Source: Gordonia pseudamarae (GTDB taxonomy: Bacteria > Actinomycetota > Actinomycetes > Mycobacteriales > Mycobacteriaceae). From it: a stretch of DNA of 64,000 nucleotides. The translations under genes and the position numbers were made by a program. The notes beneath the pieces are model-generated. The model searched no databases and had not been told where the DNA came from. It was given only the letters and a program-made list of their open reading frames with translations. This document shows, one piece after another, positions 8,966 to 17,438 of this stretch; the first letter of the stretch is position 1; each line of letters begins with the position of its first letter. The stretch spans positions 3,348,001 through 3,412,000 of the forward strand of contig NZ_CP045809.1 of assembly GCF_025273675.1 (NCBI RefSeq). The letters run 5' to 3'.

Positions 8966-10203
8966 TGGTGTCGTGGGAGTATCCGCCGGTGATCGTGGGG
9001 GGCCTTGGCCGCCATGTGCACCATCTGGCGATCGATCTGGCCGGGATGGGACATGAGGTCACCGTCATCACCCGCCGGCCGTCGGGCACCGACTCGCTGA
9101 CCCACCCCACCACCGATGAACGGTCCGACGGGGTACGGGTTATCGCGGTCGCCGAGGACCCGCACGAGTTCCGGTTCGGCACCGACATGATGTCGTGGAC
9201 GCTGGCGATGGGCCATTCGTTCGTCCGGGCGGGCCTGCGTGTCCTGGCGGGCGACCAGGAGACCGCATGGGTGCCCGATGTGGTGCACGCCCACGACTGG
9301 CTCGTCGCGCACCCGGCCATCACCCTCGCCGAGTTCTTCGACGTACCGCTGGTGGCCACCATCCACGCCACCGAGGCGGGCCGGCACAGCGGCTGGGTCA
9401 GCGGATCGACCAACCGGCAGGTCCACTCGGTCGAATGGTGGCTGGCCAACGAGGCAGACGCCCTCATCACCTGCTCGGAGTCGATGCGCGACGAGGTCAA
9501 CCGGCTGTTCGGTCCCGAGGAGATCCAGGTCATCCATAACGGCATCGACGTCGACACCTGGCCGTTCGCGCCGCGCCCGCAGACCGCCGGTCCGGCCGAA
9601 TTGCTGTTCGCCGGGCGCCTCGAGTATGAGAAGGGCGTGCAGGATTTGCTCGCCGCACTGCCGCGGGTACGCCGCACCCATCCCGGCACTACCCTGACTA
9701 TTGCGGGCACCGGCACCCAGCTCGACTGGCTGATGGAGACCGCCCGCAAACACAAGGTGACCCGGTCGGTGCGGTTCGTCGGCGCCCTCGATCACAACGC
9801 ACTGGTCGCCGCGATGCAGCGGTGCGCCGCGATCGTGCTGCCGAGCCGCTACGAACCGTTCGGTATCGTCGCCCTCGAGGCGGCCGCCACCGGCATTCCG
9901 CTGGTCGTGTCCACCGCGGGTGGACTCGGTGAGGCCGTCGACGACGGTATGAGCGGCTTCACCTTCCAACCCGCCGACGTCGCCGGCATCGCCACCGCCA
10001 TCCGCAAGACCCTCGACGACCCGGCCGCCGCCGCCGTGCGCGCCCGCCGCGCCCGCGACCGCCTCACCGAGGACTTCTCCTGGCGTGAGGTGGCCGAGCG
10101 CACCGAAGGCGTCTACCTGGCCGCCAAACGCCGCGTCCGCCACGCCTACGGTCGCCCGACGATCATCGAACGCCCCCTCCCCGAACGCGACCCCGGCAAG
10201 TAG
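8953..10203 (+). CDS. GT4-family alpha-1,4-glucosyltransferase (Rv3032-like)
   Basis: Glycogen-synthase-like GT4 enzyme of 416 residues. It starts [22 protein letters not shown] (nucleotide-sugar glycine loop) and carries the GT-B acceptor/donor EX7E motif in [10 protein letters not shown] near residue 300. Rv3032 elongates the alpha-1,4-glucan of methylglucose lipopolysaccharide and contributes to glycogen; the same role is inferred here from sequence and synteny. The gene overlaps the GH57 gene, giving a methyltransferase-branching-elongation operon. A large hairpin follows directly after the stop. Confidence 0.9.
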   Translation: [416 protein letters not shown]

Positions 10204-10204
10204 C

Positions 10205-10278
10205 GACAAACTTCTGGCGATATAGCACCTGGCTCGGGCATATGCCCGTGCGGGGAGCTATATCGCCAGACGTTTGTC
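10205..10278. repeat. Nested inverted repeat between GT4 and AIM24 genes
   Basis: Outer arms of 22 bp, 10205-10226 and 10257-10278, match with one mismatch (GACAAACT.. against ..GTTTGTC). The 30-base loop contains a perfect 14-bp palindrome CGGGCATATGCCCG (10235-10248). There is no T-tract. It could be a terminator, a cruciform-forming element or a remnant of a small repeat family. Confidence 0.8.
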
Positions 10279-10287
10279 ACCGGTCAG

Positions 10288-10293
10288 TAGGCT
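10288..10293 (+). promoter_or_regulatory. -10 box of leaderless AIM24 transcript
   Basis: TAGGCT, 6 bases before the ATG at 10300 and just after the large hairpin. The arrangement predicts a leaderless mRNA. Confidence 0.5.
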
Positions 10294-10299
10294 GCGGTC

Positions 10300-10965
10300 A
10301 TGCGCAGTCCGATTTTCGACCAGAAACACCAGGTGGTCCAGTCCCACGAACGTTGGGCATTGCAGTCCGAACGGATGCTGCGTGTCGGGTTCGGGCCCGA
10401 CGCGCTGGCCGCCAAGGGTGCGATGGTGGCCTACAACGGGGTCATGGACTTCAGCCATGAGGGCGCGGGCAGCATGACCAACTTCCTCAAACGCGCCGTC
10501 ACCAACGAGGGCGGCAGCCTGATGCGGGTGAGCGGTCAGGGCGAGGTGTTTTTCGCCCGCAACGCCGCGCACGTATTCACGATGGACCTTGAGGGCGACG
10601 CCATCACCATCAACACGTCGAGTCTGCTCGCATTCGACGCGACGTTGCAGTGGAACATCACCACCATCGGCAACGCCGGGATGCTGGCGGGCGGGTTGTT
10701 CAACCTGCAGGTCTCCGGACACGGCACCGTGGGCGTCACCAGTGAGGGTCCGCCGCTGATCCTGGACTGCTCCCGGCAGCCCACCTACGTCGACCCGCAG
10801 GCCGCGATCTGCTGGTCGGCCAATCTCAACCCGACCATCAAGAACGATTTCAAGATGGGTTCGCTCATCGGCCGCGGCTCGGGTGAATCGTTCCAGCTCG
10901 CGTTCCAAGGTCCGGGTTTCGTCGTGATCCAGCCGAGCGAGGGCAGGCCGTTCCGCGGGGCGTGA
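10300..10965 (+). CDS. AIM24 family protein
   Basis: A 221-residue protein with the AIM24/TIGR00266-like beta-sandwich pattern: MRVSGQGEVFFARNAAHVFTMDLEGDAITINTSSLLAFDATL, then GLFNLQVSGHGTVGVTSEGPPLILD. The biochemical function of this family in bacteria is unknown. It has its own leaderless promoter and sits inside the glucan block, roughly where Rv3033 lies in M. tuberculosis. It ends 31 bases before the convergent acyltransferase stop. The family assignment is firm; no role can be assigned. Confidence 0.85.
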   Translation: MRSPIFDQKHQVVQSHERWALQSERMLRVGFGPDALAAKGAMVAYNGVMDFSHEGAGSMTNFLKRAVTNEGGSLMRVSGQGEVFFARNAAHVFTMDLEGDAITINTSSLLAFDATLQWNITTIGNAGMLAGGLFNLQVSGHGTVGVTSEGPPLILDCSRQPTYVDPQAAICWSANLNPTIKNDFKMGSLIGRGSGESFQLAFQGPGFVVIQPSEGRPFRGA

Positions 10966-10996
10966 CCCACCGGCGAGCACGCCCCGGCACAAGGTG

Positions 10997-11758
10997 TCAG
11001 CCCTCCGATACGGCTTTCGCCTCGGCGGCGGCCTTCTTGCGTTCGATGTCGGCGAGGGCGCGTTCGAGTTCGGCGCGCTGCTCGGCGTTGGCGGCCCACG
11101 CCTCGTTGCGGTTCTTGACCACCTTGGCCGGTGCGCCGACGGCGATCGAGTAGTCCGGGATCACACCTTTGACCACCGAGTGCGCGCCCAGTACGCAACC
11201 ACGGCCAACGATGGTGTTTCGCAGCACCGACACCTTGGCCGCGACCCACGTGTCGGGGCCGATCCGCACGGGGCCCTTCACGATGCCCTGGTCCTTGATC
11301 GGCATGTTGATGTTGTCGGTGACGTGGTCGAAGTCGCAGATGTAGCACCAGTCCGCGATCAGTGTCGATCCGCCGAACTCGATGTCGAGGTAGGCGTTGA
11401 CGACGTTGTTGCAGCCGAACACCGTCTTGTCGCCGATACGCAGGCTGCCCTCGTGGCAGCGGATCGAGTTGCCGTCACCGATGTGCACCCACCGGCCGAT
11501 CTCCATCCGCGACATCTCCGGTGTGGCGTGGATTTCCACGTCCTTACCCAGGAACACCATGCCGCGCAGCACCACGTGGGGGTTGGCGAGCCGGAATTTG
11601 GCCAGCCGGAAGTAGCGCACCAGGTACCAGGGCGTGTACGCCTTGTTGCGCAGCACCCAGCGCAGCGAGTCGAGGGTCAGGAAGCGCACTTGGGCCGGGT
11701 CGCGGCGCCGACCGGCCTTCCAGCGGGAACGGTAGGAGGCATTCCACATGGTGGTCAT
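10997..11758 (-). CDS. Left-handed beta-helix acyltransferase (Rv3034c-like)
   Basis: A 253-residue protein with hexapeptide-repeat (LbH) acyltransferase sequence from about residue 75 to 215 (for example VFLGKDVEIHATPEMSRM, IGDKTVFGCNNVV, IGPDTWVAAKVSVLRNTIVGRGC). A charged C-terminal helix rich in Glu, Lys and Ala follows. The maltose/galactoside O-acetyltransferase-like fold and the synteny with Rv3034c, next to the glucan genes, suggest acylation of methylglucose lipopolysaccharide or a related sugar. ATG 11758 (MTTMW) was chosen; ATG 11770 is four codons upstream. It is divergent from the beta-propeller lipoprotein gene. Confidence 0.85.
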   Translation of the reverse strand: MTTMWNASYRSRWKAGRRRDPAQVRFLTLDSLRWVLRNKAYTPWYLVRYFRLAKFRLANPHVVLRGMVFLGKDVEIHATPEMSRMEIGRWVHIGDGNSIRCHEGSLRIGDKTVFGCNNVVNAYLDIEFGGSTLIADWCYICDFDHVTDNINMPIKDQGIVKGPVRIGPDTWVAAKVSVLRNTIVGRGCVLGAHSVVKGVIPDYSIAVGAPAKVVKNRNEAWAANAEQRAELERALADIERKKAAAEAKAVSEG

Positions 11759-11812
11759 GAGGACAAACATTAACCGAGCGCAAAATCGCACACGATAGGC
11801 TCTGGAGGTTGG

Positions 11813-13225
11813 GTGCCGGCGGTACCCGACGATCCGAGAGACGACGGTGATGGGAGCGGGATGCCTGCAGCGGCCGGGGCGCATCAGCCCGGGGCGAACT
11901 CAGCGACGGGGTATGCCGGCCGGCGGCGGCGGGCCGGAACCGGATTCGCGCTGCTGACGACGCTCGTCATGCTGGCGGTGTCGGCCTGTTCCGACGGCCA
12001 CACCGACGTGCGGTCGGTGTCGGCGTGGGGCTGGTCGGGTTACGGCGGCAGTTCGGCCAACGCGAATTTCGCGTACCCGCAGATCCCCGACGATCTGGAA
12101 CTGCGCTGGTCACGTCCCACCGGTGGTCCCATCACCGCACCGCTGTCGATCTCGGGCAACGGCAACATCGGGGTCACCGCCACCACCTCCAACGGCTGCA
12201 ATCTGTTTGTGTTCGACCCGCGACAGGGCCGCAAGAACTACTGCAAACGGATGCAGGACGGTGCCGCCACCAACACTCTGCTCGTCGACCAGTACGACCA
12301 GCCGTACGTGGGTGAGAAGGGCCTGTTCATCGCGTTCAACGCGGGCGGCGCGATCCGCTGGCGGGTCCCGACGATCGGTATCCCGCGCTCGGCCAGGTTC
12401 GCCGACCGCGGTGTGGTGCTGGTGGCCACCACGCAGGGGCAGGTACTGCTGCTCAACTCGCAGACCGGCGATCAGGTGGCTCCCGAACTGCGGCTGCGCG
12501 AGGACGTCGATCTCGACGATCCGGCTTTCGGTTACGGCGACTGCATCACCGACGGCCCGCAGTGCCCGGTCCCGGCACCTCCGGCCGTCGATGCCGGCCG
12601 TCAGCGCGCCTACCTGAACGTGTGGCCGTCCGGTGCGGACGCGTCGGCGCTGGTGGCACTCGACTACGGCGAGAAGGACGGCAAACGTGCGATCGGCCAG
12701 GCGTGGTCGTCGCCGATCCCCGGCGGCATGGTCGGTCCGCCCACGCTGTCCGCCGACGGCAGCCGTGTCTACGCCGTCTCCGCACCCGGCAAGCTGGTGG
12801 CCGTCGACACCACCACCGGCGACATCGTGTGGACACACGATCTCGGCGAGCACGGTTTTGCCACGCTCAGCGTCTCCCCCGACGGCCTGATCATTCCCAC
12901 CGGTTCGGTCGGTGCCCCGCTCACGTTGCTCCGCGACACCGGCGACTCGGCCGAACAGGTGTGGCAGCGCACCGATCTGGCCGTGGTCAGTCTGTCCACG
13001 CTCACCGCGCAGGACACCGCCTGGACCGTTGTGCGCGACGCCGGGAAGGACTCGCTGTCACTGACGCAGGTGTCGGTGGCCGACGGCCGGACACTCACGA
13101 CGATCCCGATGCCGGGCTCGAAGGGCTTTGCCACCGGTGTGGCGGTGTCGGCGGCCGGGCAGGTCGCCACGGCCACCCACATCGGCGAGGTCTATCTGTT
13201 CGATTCCGCCCGCAACCGCTACTGA
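11813..13225 (+). CDS. Beta-propeller (PQQ-like) lipoprotein (Rv3035-like)
   Basis: A 470-residue protein with a hydrophobic segment and lipobox ending LAVSAC (Cys at residue 59), predicting a lipidated exported protein. It then has repeated WD/PQQ-like blades (for example SADGSRVYAVSAPGKLVAVDTTTGDIVWTHD). The start is uncertain: GTG 11813 has GGAGG four bases upstream, but ATG 11861 would give a more normal signal-peptide length. A -10-like TAGGCT lies at 11795. The orthologue Rv3035 has no assigned function. Three tandem 16-bp repeats and a hairpin follow the stop. Confidence 0.8.
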   Translation: MPAVPDDPRDDGDGSGMPAAAGAHQPGANSATGYAGRRRRAGTGFALLTTLVMLAVSACSDGHTDVRSVSAWGWSGYGGSSANANFAYPQIPDDLELRWSRPTGGPITAPLSISGNGNIGVTATTSNGCNLFVFDPRQGRKNYCKRMQDGAATNTLLVDQYDQPYVGEKGLFIAFNAGGAIRWRVPTIGIPRSARFADRGVVLVATTQGQVLLLNSQTGDQVAPELRLREDVDLDDPAFGYGDCITDGPQCPVPAPPAVDAGRQRAYLNVWPSGADASALVALDYGEKDGKRAIGQAWSSPIPGGMVGPPTLSADGSRVYAVSAPGKLVAVDTTTGDIVWTHDLGEHGFATLSVSPDGLIIPTGSVGAPLTLLRDTGDSAEQVWQRTDLAVVSLSTLTAQDTAWTVVRDAGKDSLSLTQVSVADGRTLTTIPMPGSKGFATGVAVSAAGQVATATHIGEVYLFDSARNRY

Positions 13226-13256
13226 TCCCCTTCGCCGCAGACAAGGCGGCACCGGT

Positions 13257-13304
13257 CCGAAGCAACGCCAGGCCGAAGCAACAGCGGACCGAAGCAACAC
13301 AAAA
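13257..13304 (+). repeat. Three 16-bp tandem repeats after the lipoprotein gene
   Basis: Units 13257-13272, 13273-13288 and 13289-13304 each begin CCGAAGCAAC. They start 31 bases after the lipoprotein stop and run into the terminator hairpin. Confidence 0.85.
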
Positions 13305-13337
13305 GCCGGTGCACCACCTTCACTGCGGTGCACCGGC
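13305..13337. terminator. Bidirectional hairpin between lipoprotein gene and mceG
   Basis: Perfect 11-bp stem GCCGGTGCACC (13305-13315) and GGTGCACCGGC (13327-13337), located between the convergent lipoprotein and mceG genes. Confidence 0.75.
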
Positions 13338-13387
13338 CTCGGGATCATGCTCCGGCGCACACCACTGTGTGCCCGGTGAACGCGGAT

Positions 13388-14563
13388 CTAGGAGCTGTGC
13401 CGCCCACCCTCGTTCGGGACTTCGTACTCAACGGTCGGACCATCAGCCACACCCGGCACAACCGCCCAACTCTGCGTCACCGCATCATCACCGGCATAAT
13501 CGGCCTGCGGCTTACCCACACCGACCCCGGCCGCGGCATGCGCCTGCGCCCGCTCAGCCCGATTCTGCGCCTTGATCTCATCCTCCTGCGCCATCGACCG
13601 CACAATCGCCTCCTGCGCATTCGGCGGCAACGTATGCAACATCTCATGCACCCGCGCACGATGCCGAATCGCCGCCTGCCGCTCCGGCATACCCGGATTC
13701 GGCTGCACCTGCGGAATGATCTCCGTGAAATCATCCTTCGTACCACCACCGGAAATACCCGCAGCCTGCATCGCCGCCTCCGCAGCCGCCACCGCCTCGT
13801 CCTTCTCCTCCGACATACCGATCGGACCAAACCGATCACCGGACAAGAACTGCTTCACCACCGGCTGCTCCGACGTCAACAACTGCTCACGCGGACCAAA
13901 CATCACCAACTCCTTCCGGAACAACATCCCAATATTGTCCGGAATCGTCCGCGCGATATTGATATTGTGCGTCACAATCAAAATCGTCGCATCAATCGTC
14001 GCATTGATATCGATCAACAACTGCGAAATATAAGCCGTACGCACCGGATCCAAACCCGAATCCGGCTCATCACACAAAATGATCTGCGGATCCAACACCA
14101 ACGCCCGCGCCAAGCCGGCACGCTTACGCATACCACCGGAAATCTCACCCGGCAGCTTATCCTCCGCCCCCAACAGACCGACCATGTCGACCTTCTCCAT
14201 CACGATCCGACGAACCTCGTCCTCCTTCTTCTTCGTATGCTCACGAAGAGGGAACGCGATATTGTCATACAACGACATCGAACCGAACAGCGCACCATCC
14301 TGAAACAGCACACCGAACAACTTACGAATCTCGTACAACTCCTTCGCCGAACACTGCGTGATATCAGTGCCATCGATGACCACCGACCCCTGCTCCGGAT
14401 GCAGCAGACCGATCAACGTCTTCAAAAACACCGACTTACCCGTACCCGAAGGCCCCAACAACGCACTGACCTCACCCGTCGGCAACGTCAACGTCACATC
14501 ACGCCAAATATTCTGCGACCCGAACGACTTGGTAAGCCCCTCGACACTGACCTCTACACCCAC
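13388..14563 (-). CDS. mceG: Mce transporter ATPase (Mkl-like)
   Basis: ABC ATPase of 391 residues. Walker A GPSGTGKS, Q-loop LFQDGALFG, signature ISGGMRKRAGLARAL and Walker B IILCDEPDSGLDP are all intact. A C-terminal extension of about 130 residues, seen in MceG/Mkl proteins, follows the nucleotide-binding domain. MceG powers Mce/YrbE lipid importers, and a full mce operon lies 11 kb away. GTG 14563 is chosen because GGAGGA lies 5-6 bases upstream. Codon choice is odd: Leu TTG, Gly GGT, Asp GAT and Thr ACG dominate, whereas neighbours use C-ending codons. No recombination signs are visible at its borders. Confidence 0.95.
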   Translation of the reverse strand: MGVEVSVEGLTKSFGSQNIWRDVTLTLPTGEVSALLGPSGTGKSVFLKTLIGLLHPEQGSVVIDGTDITQCSAKELYEIRKLFGVLFQDGALFGSMSLYDNIAFPLREHTKKKEDEVRRIVMEKVDMVGLLGAEDKLPGEISGGMRKRAGLARALVLDPQIILCDEPDSGLDPVRTAYISQLLIDINATIDATILIVTHNINIARTIPDNIGMLFRKELVMFGPREQLLTSEQPVVKQFLSGDRFGPIGMSEEKDEAVAAAEAAMQAAGISGGGTKDDFTEIIPQVQPNPGMPERQAAIRHRARVHEMLHTLPPNAQEAIVRSMAQEDEIKAQNRAERAQAHAAAGVGVGKPQADYAGDDAVTQSWAVVPGVADGPTVEYEVPNEGGRHSS

Positions 14564-14951
14564 TGCATCCTCCAGACATGTGGCGCCCCCCACGTTCGCG
14601 ACGGCCGAAACGGCCCGATCGCCCAGGAGGCACTTGTGGTTGGGGTGCCGCGGCGGACACCGTCAGGTGGTCGCCCGGCACCGCGTGTGAAACGCTGGCC
14701 GACACATCTCATCACAGATGACCGATGAGACGACGGACGTCAGGATGGTACACACCACTCCTTAGTCTATTTGTGCTGTCGACCACAGGGACAAACTACC
14801 CTAATTCGATCCATGCCGGTACCCTTGCCCGCCGATCGGCCCACCGATGCCCTGACCTCGATGTCCGCACGCACGTCAGGTCGGCGCCCGGCCGGTCAGA
14901 GGGACCAAATGCTCAACCGCCCAACGGTTCCGCCACCCTATAGTCGATACC
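14564..14951. other. Non-coding region between mceG and a divergent TetR gene
   Basis: No convincing gene. On the minus strand a weak promoter candidate for mceG is TTGTCC (14789-14794) and TAGACT (14764-14769), 19 bases apart, which would leave a long 5' untranslated leader. On the plus strand the -10 box of the TetR gene lies at 14939-14944. Confidence 0.5.
14939..14944 (+). promoter_or_regulatory. -10 box of leaderless tetR transcript
   Basis: TATAGT ends 7 bases before the GTG at 14952, predicting transcription from the start codon. Confidence 0.5.
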
Positions 14952-15635
14952 GTGGCATCTAATTCGAAATCAGAATTGGGGGTTGGGTCCCCGTCGGAGC
15001 GCGGGGAGCGACGCGGTCGCAAGTCGATCCAGACCCGCACCCGAATCCTGGATGCCACCGCGAAGGTGCTCAGCACGAAGGGCTACGCGGGCACCCATCT
15101 GCGCGATGTCGCCGAAGTCGCGGGCGTACGCGCGACCGCTATCTACTACTATTTCGACTCCCGCGACGCGCTCGTCGAGGAGGTTCTGTGGTGGGGCCTT
15201 GCCGATCTACGCCGGCATGTCCGCGACACCCTGGACGCGGCCGGCCCCTGCGACAACCGCATCGACCGCATCATGATGGCGGTCGACGCCCATCTGCGCC
15301 GCGAACTCGAGGTGTCCGACTACACGACGGCCTCGATTCGCAACACCGCGCAGATCCCCGAGCATCTGCGCACACGGGCCGGCAAGGAGGCCGCCGACTA
15401 CGGCAGGATGTGGCACCAGCTCATCGAGGACGCGGCCCACGAGGGCGAGATCCGGTCGGACATGGATCTTTTTGTGGTGCGGATGCTGCTGCTCGGCTCC
15501 CTGAATTGGGCCGCCGAATGGCACCGCGCCGACCTCGTTCCGGTGGCCACCGTCGTGACGTCCGCACAGGCCCTGATCAGGCAGGCGCTGACGGCACCTC
15601 ATGCGGCTCAGCAGACCGTGGCCACGCTCGGTTAA
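14952..15635 (+). CDS. TetR-family regulator A1
   Basis: A 227-residue TetR-type repressor. The N-terminal helix-turn-helix (TRTRILDATAKVLSTKGYAGTHLRDVAEVAGVRATAIYYYFDSRDALVEEVL) spans about residues 28-80. The ligand domain has the motifs DYTTASIRNTAQIPEHLR and LNWAAEW, shared closely with the TetR genes at 22020 and 57417, so the three are paralogues. This C-terminal type occurs in the KstR2-like group that senses CoA thioesters; that ligand is inferred only. GTG start, leaderless. It is divergent from mceG and 10 bases ahead of a second tetR. Confidence 0.88.
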   Translation: MASNSKSELGVGSPSERGERRGRKSIQTRTRILDATAKVLSTKGYAGTHLRDVAEVAGVRATAIYYYFDSRDALVEEVLWWGLADLRRHVRDTLDAAGPCDNRIDRIMMAVDAHLRRELEVSDYTTASIRNTAQIPEHLRTRAGKEAADYGRMWHQLIEDAAHEGEIRSDMDLFVVRMLLLGSLNWAAEWHRADLVPVATVVTSAQALIRQALTAPHAAQQTVATLG

Positions 15636-15638
15636 CGT
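15633..15638 (+). promoter_or_regulatory. -10 box of leaderless second tetR transcript
   Basis: TAACGT overlaps the stop of the preceding tetR gene and lies 7 bases before ATG 15646. Confidence 0.4.
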
Positions 15639-15645
15639 AAGACAG

Positions 15646-16245
15646 ATGGCAACCACCGCATCTCGCGACGCGTACCTCAGGATCGGCCTGGAGATCCTCG
15701 CCTCCGACGGTTACGGCGCGCTCAAGCAGTCCGAGGTGTGTCGGCGGATGGGTGTGACCACCGGCTCGTTCTACCATTTCTTTCGCAACTGGGCCGACTA
15801 CACCAGCGCGCTGCCGGACTACTGGTTCACCACGCACACCCAGAGCCATCTCGGTCCGCTGCTCGCCGAACCCGACGCCGACGTCGCACTCGACGCGCTC
15901 ATCTCGTACGGCCTGATGCTGCCGCATGGGGCCGAGGGCGCCATCCGCTCGTGGAGTTCGGCCGATCCCGCGGTCCGACGCGTCGTGGAGGTTGCCGACC
16001 AGCTTCGTTACGACGTCGTCCACAACATCGTCGGCCGGGTGCTCGATCCCGAGGCCGGTGCGCGCTACGCGCACTGGGCGCTCCTCATCATCATCGGCTA
16101 CGAGCAGACAACCCTGTCGGTCGATCTCGACACCCTCCGGTGGACGGCGGCGCAGTGGGTCGAATCCATCTCCAGGGAACGCGCCTCGGTGTCGACGGAG
16201 CGGACGGCCGCGGGGGTGCCCACGGAGCGGACCGCCGCGGGTTGA
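15646..16245 (+). CDS. TetR-family regulator B1
   Basis: A 199-residue TetR protein. Its helix-turn-helix is SEVCRRMGVTTGSFYHFFRNWADYT (about residues 27-51). It is a different subfamily from the preceding tetR but resembles the regulator at 18342-18926 (shared VTTG-FYH-F--W-D-T). ATG 15646 was chosen because the longer frame runs through the previous gene and the -10 box fits this start. The last 18 residues are two copies of a 9-residue repeat (TERTAAG core) encoded by a 27-bp tandem duplication that ends at the stop codon. It is probably the regulator of one of the two similar palindromes at 17380 or 19052. Confidence 0.85.
   Translation: MATTASRDAYLRIGLEILASDGYGALKQSEVCRRMGVTTGSFYHFFRNWADYTSALPDYWFTTHTQSHLGPLLAEPDADVALDALISYGLMLPHGAEGAIRSWSSADPAVRRVVEVADQLRYDVVHNIVGRVLDPEAGARYAHWALLIIIGYEQTTLSVDLDTLRWTAAQWVESISRERASVSTERTAAGVPTERTAAG
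16189..16242 (+). repeat. 27-bp tandem duplication at the end of tetR B1
   Basis: Units 16189-16215 and 16216-16242 share a 20-base core (ACGGAGCGGAC-GCCGCGGG) with one mismatch, are in frame, and abut the TGA stop. Confidence 0.85.
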
Positions 16246-16273
16246 CCGGCGACGGTCCGCTCGTGATCTCCCG

Positions 16274-16312
16274 GGCCTGTGCGGGCAGGGTGCGCCGCCC
16301 GCGTGTCAGGCC
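16274..16312. terminator. Imperfect hairpin between convergent genes
   Basis: Two stacked stems, GGCCTG/CAGGCC (16274-16279, 16307-16312) and GCGGGC/GCCCGC (16281-16286, 16297-16302), lie between tetR B1 and the AveC-like gene, overlapping the latter's stop. Confidence 0.5.
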
Positions 16313-17322
16313 GGTAACAGGTAGCTGGGCATGTCGGCCACCGAGTCGCCGATGAGCCCGAGCCAGTTGAACGGCAGGTGGTACACGAAGCAGAGGGTGA
16401 CCATGCAGAATCCGAGCACCGCGAAGTTGCGCACCCAGCCTCGCAGTTCCGGCCGCCAGTGCACGAGTCCGGATTCGATCGGCGAGAGACCCTCGGGATG
16501 GTCCTCGGCTTCCATCCGCATCCAGGTGAACACGCACCCGACGAAGGCGACCAGGATCGACTCGTAGATCGGGAACTGGTGCACCTCACCGGCCCACAGC
16601 GTGAGCGGCTCGTAGGTGTTGGCGAAGGCGTAGGCGTGGGTGGTGCGGATGACCACGTTCTCCACGATGAAGTCGAAGAGGAACTCGAACACGAAGATCC
16701 CGACGAACAAGGTGACCTTGCTGATGTAGGGCCAGCGGCGCCGGACTTTCTTGGCGTGATAGCAGGCGACGATCGCCACGCCCGCGCAGAAGTAGACGTA
16801 CATCGGCGGGCCCCAGATCAGTGACTCCGCGTACTGCGTGGGCGCGTCCGAACCGTGGAACGGCAGGAATTTCACCCAGACACCCATGTTGATGTTCTCA
16901 CTGTTCCAGGCGAACAGGTACTTCTGCACGTTCAGGAAGGCATCGGCGACGAAGCAGATCAGACCGCCGATGACGAACCGGCCGTCGAGGCTGAGCCTCC
17001 CGGTTTGGCGGACCGGTTTGATCACCGAGTACCAGAGGAACAGCAGCAGCACGATAAGGCTGATCACTTCGAAGACCCGGAGGGCGATCAGCCGCCAGGT
17101 CTCCATTTCGTCTGGCCCGATCTTGGGTGCGGGGGTGAACTGGTCCGACCCGACCCACCTGGCCACCACGACGACGCACAGCGCGAACCAGACGAGTCCG
17201 ATTGACGCGAGGAAGGTCGTCGAGCCGCGTCGCTGCAGTGGTGGCACATCCGGTACCGCGGGTAACACCGAGGTGTCGTCCACGCAACGTTCGTTGACAC
17301 TGGTCACTTTCTGATTCCTCAC
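16306..17322 (-). CDS. AveC-like multi-pass membrane protein (spirocyclase AveC family)
   Basis: A 338-residue membrane protein with about seven predicted helices (first near residues 37-57). Features include WYSVIKPVRQTGRLSLDGRFVIGGLICFVADAFLNVQKYLFAWNSENINMGVW and FLFDFIVENVVIRTTHAYAF. This composition and the conserved acidic residues next to helices fit proteins annotated as the spirocyclase AveC family in mycobacteria and rhodococci. AveC acts in avermectin spiroketal formation; actinobacterial homologues near mce and catabolic genes have no proven reaction. It is divergent from the related membrane gene at 17439, with a palindrome between them. Confidence 0.65.
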   Translation of the reverse strand: MRNQKVTSVNERCVDDTSVLPAVPDVPPLQRRGSTTFLASIGLVWFALCVVVVARWVGSDQFTPAPKIGPDEMETWRLIALRVFEVISLIVLLLFLWYSVIKPVRQTGRLSLDGRFVIGGLICFVADAFLNVQKYLFAWNSENINMGVWVKFLPFHGSDAPTQYAESLIWGPPMYVYFCAGVAIVACYHAKKVRRRWPYISKVTLFVGIFVFEFLFDFIVENVVIRTTHAYAFANTYEPLTLWAGEVHQFPIYESILVAFVGCVFTWMRMEAEDHPEGLSPIESGLVHWRPELRGWVRNFAVLGFCMVTLCFVYHLPFNWLGLIGDSVADMPSYLLPA

Positions 17323-17379
17323 TCCCGTTCGGGTGGCCGAGGCCGCCCCATCCCAGATTCACTGTGTGATCCGGCACAC

Positions 17380-17395
17380 TATAACTCAACTTATG
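17380..17395. promoter_or_regulatory. 16-bp palindromic operator candidate, copy 1
   Basis: TATAACTCAACTTATG lies between divergent membrane protein genes. Its reverse complement CATAAGTTGAGTTATA differs at only 2 positions from the palindrome at 19052-19067. TAGATT (17397-17402) follows it and may be a -10 box for the plus-strand gene. Confidence 0.6.
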
Positions 17396-17438
17396 GTAGA
17401 TTCTGAAACCAGATTAAAGTTCCCAATGGGAGGAAGCG

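Noticed and set aside
13328..14728. Long plus-strand open frame opposite mceG
   Set aside because: Arg/Leu/His-rich translation without any domain pattern; it is the mirror of mceG, whose unusual codon use creates a long antisense frame.
14725..14943. Small plus-strand frames between mceG and tetR A1
   Set aside because: No ribosome binding site, no conserved pattern, and the frames end before or overlap the tetR promoter.
15601..15645. Upstream start of tetR B1 at 15601
   Set aside because: This start lies inside the preceding tetR gene and lacks a ribosome binding site; ATG 15646 fits the -10 box and homologue length.
16098..16589. Minus-strand frame overlapping the AveC-like gene end
   Set aside because: It overlaps two well-supported genes, and its translation resembles a shifted frame of the membrane protein.
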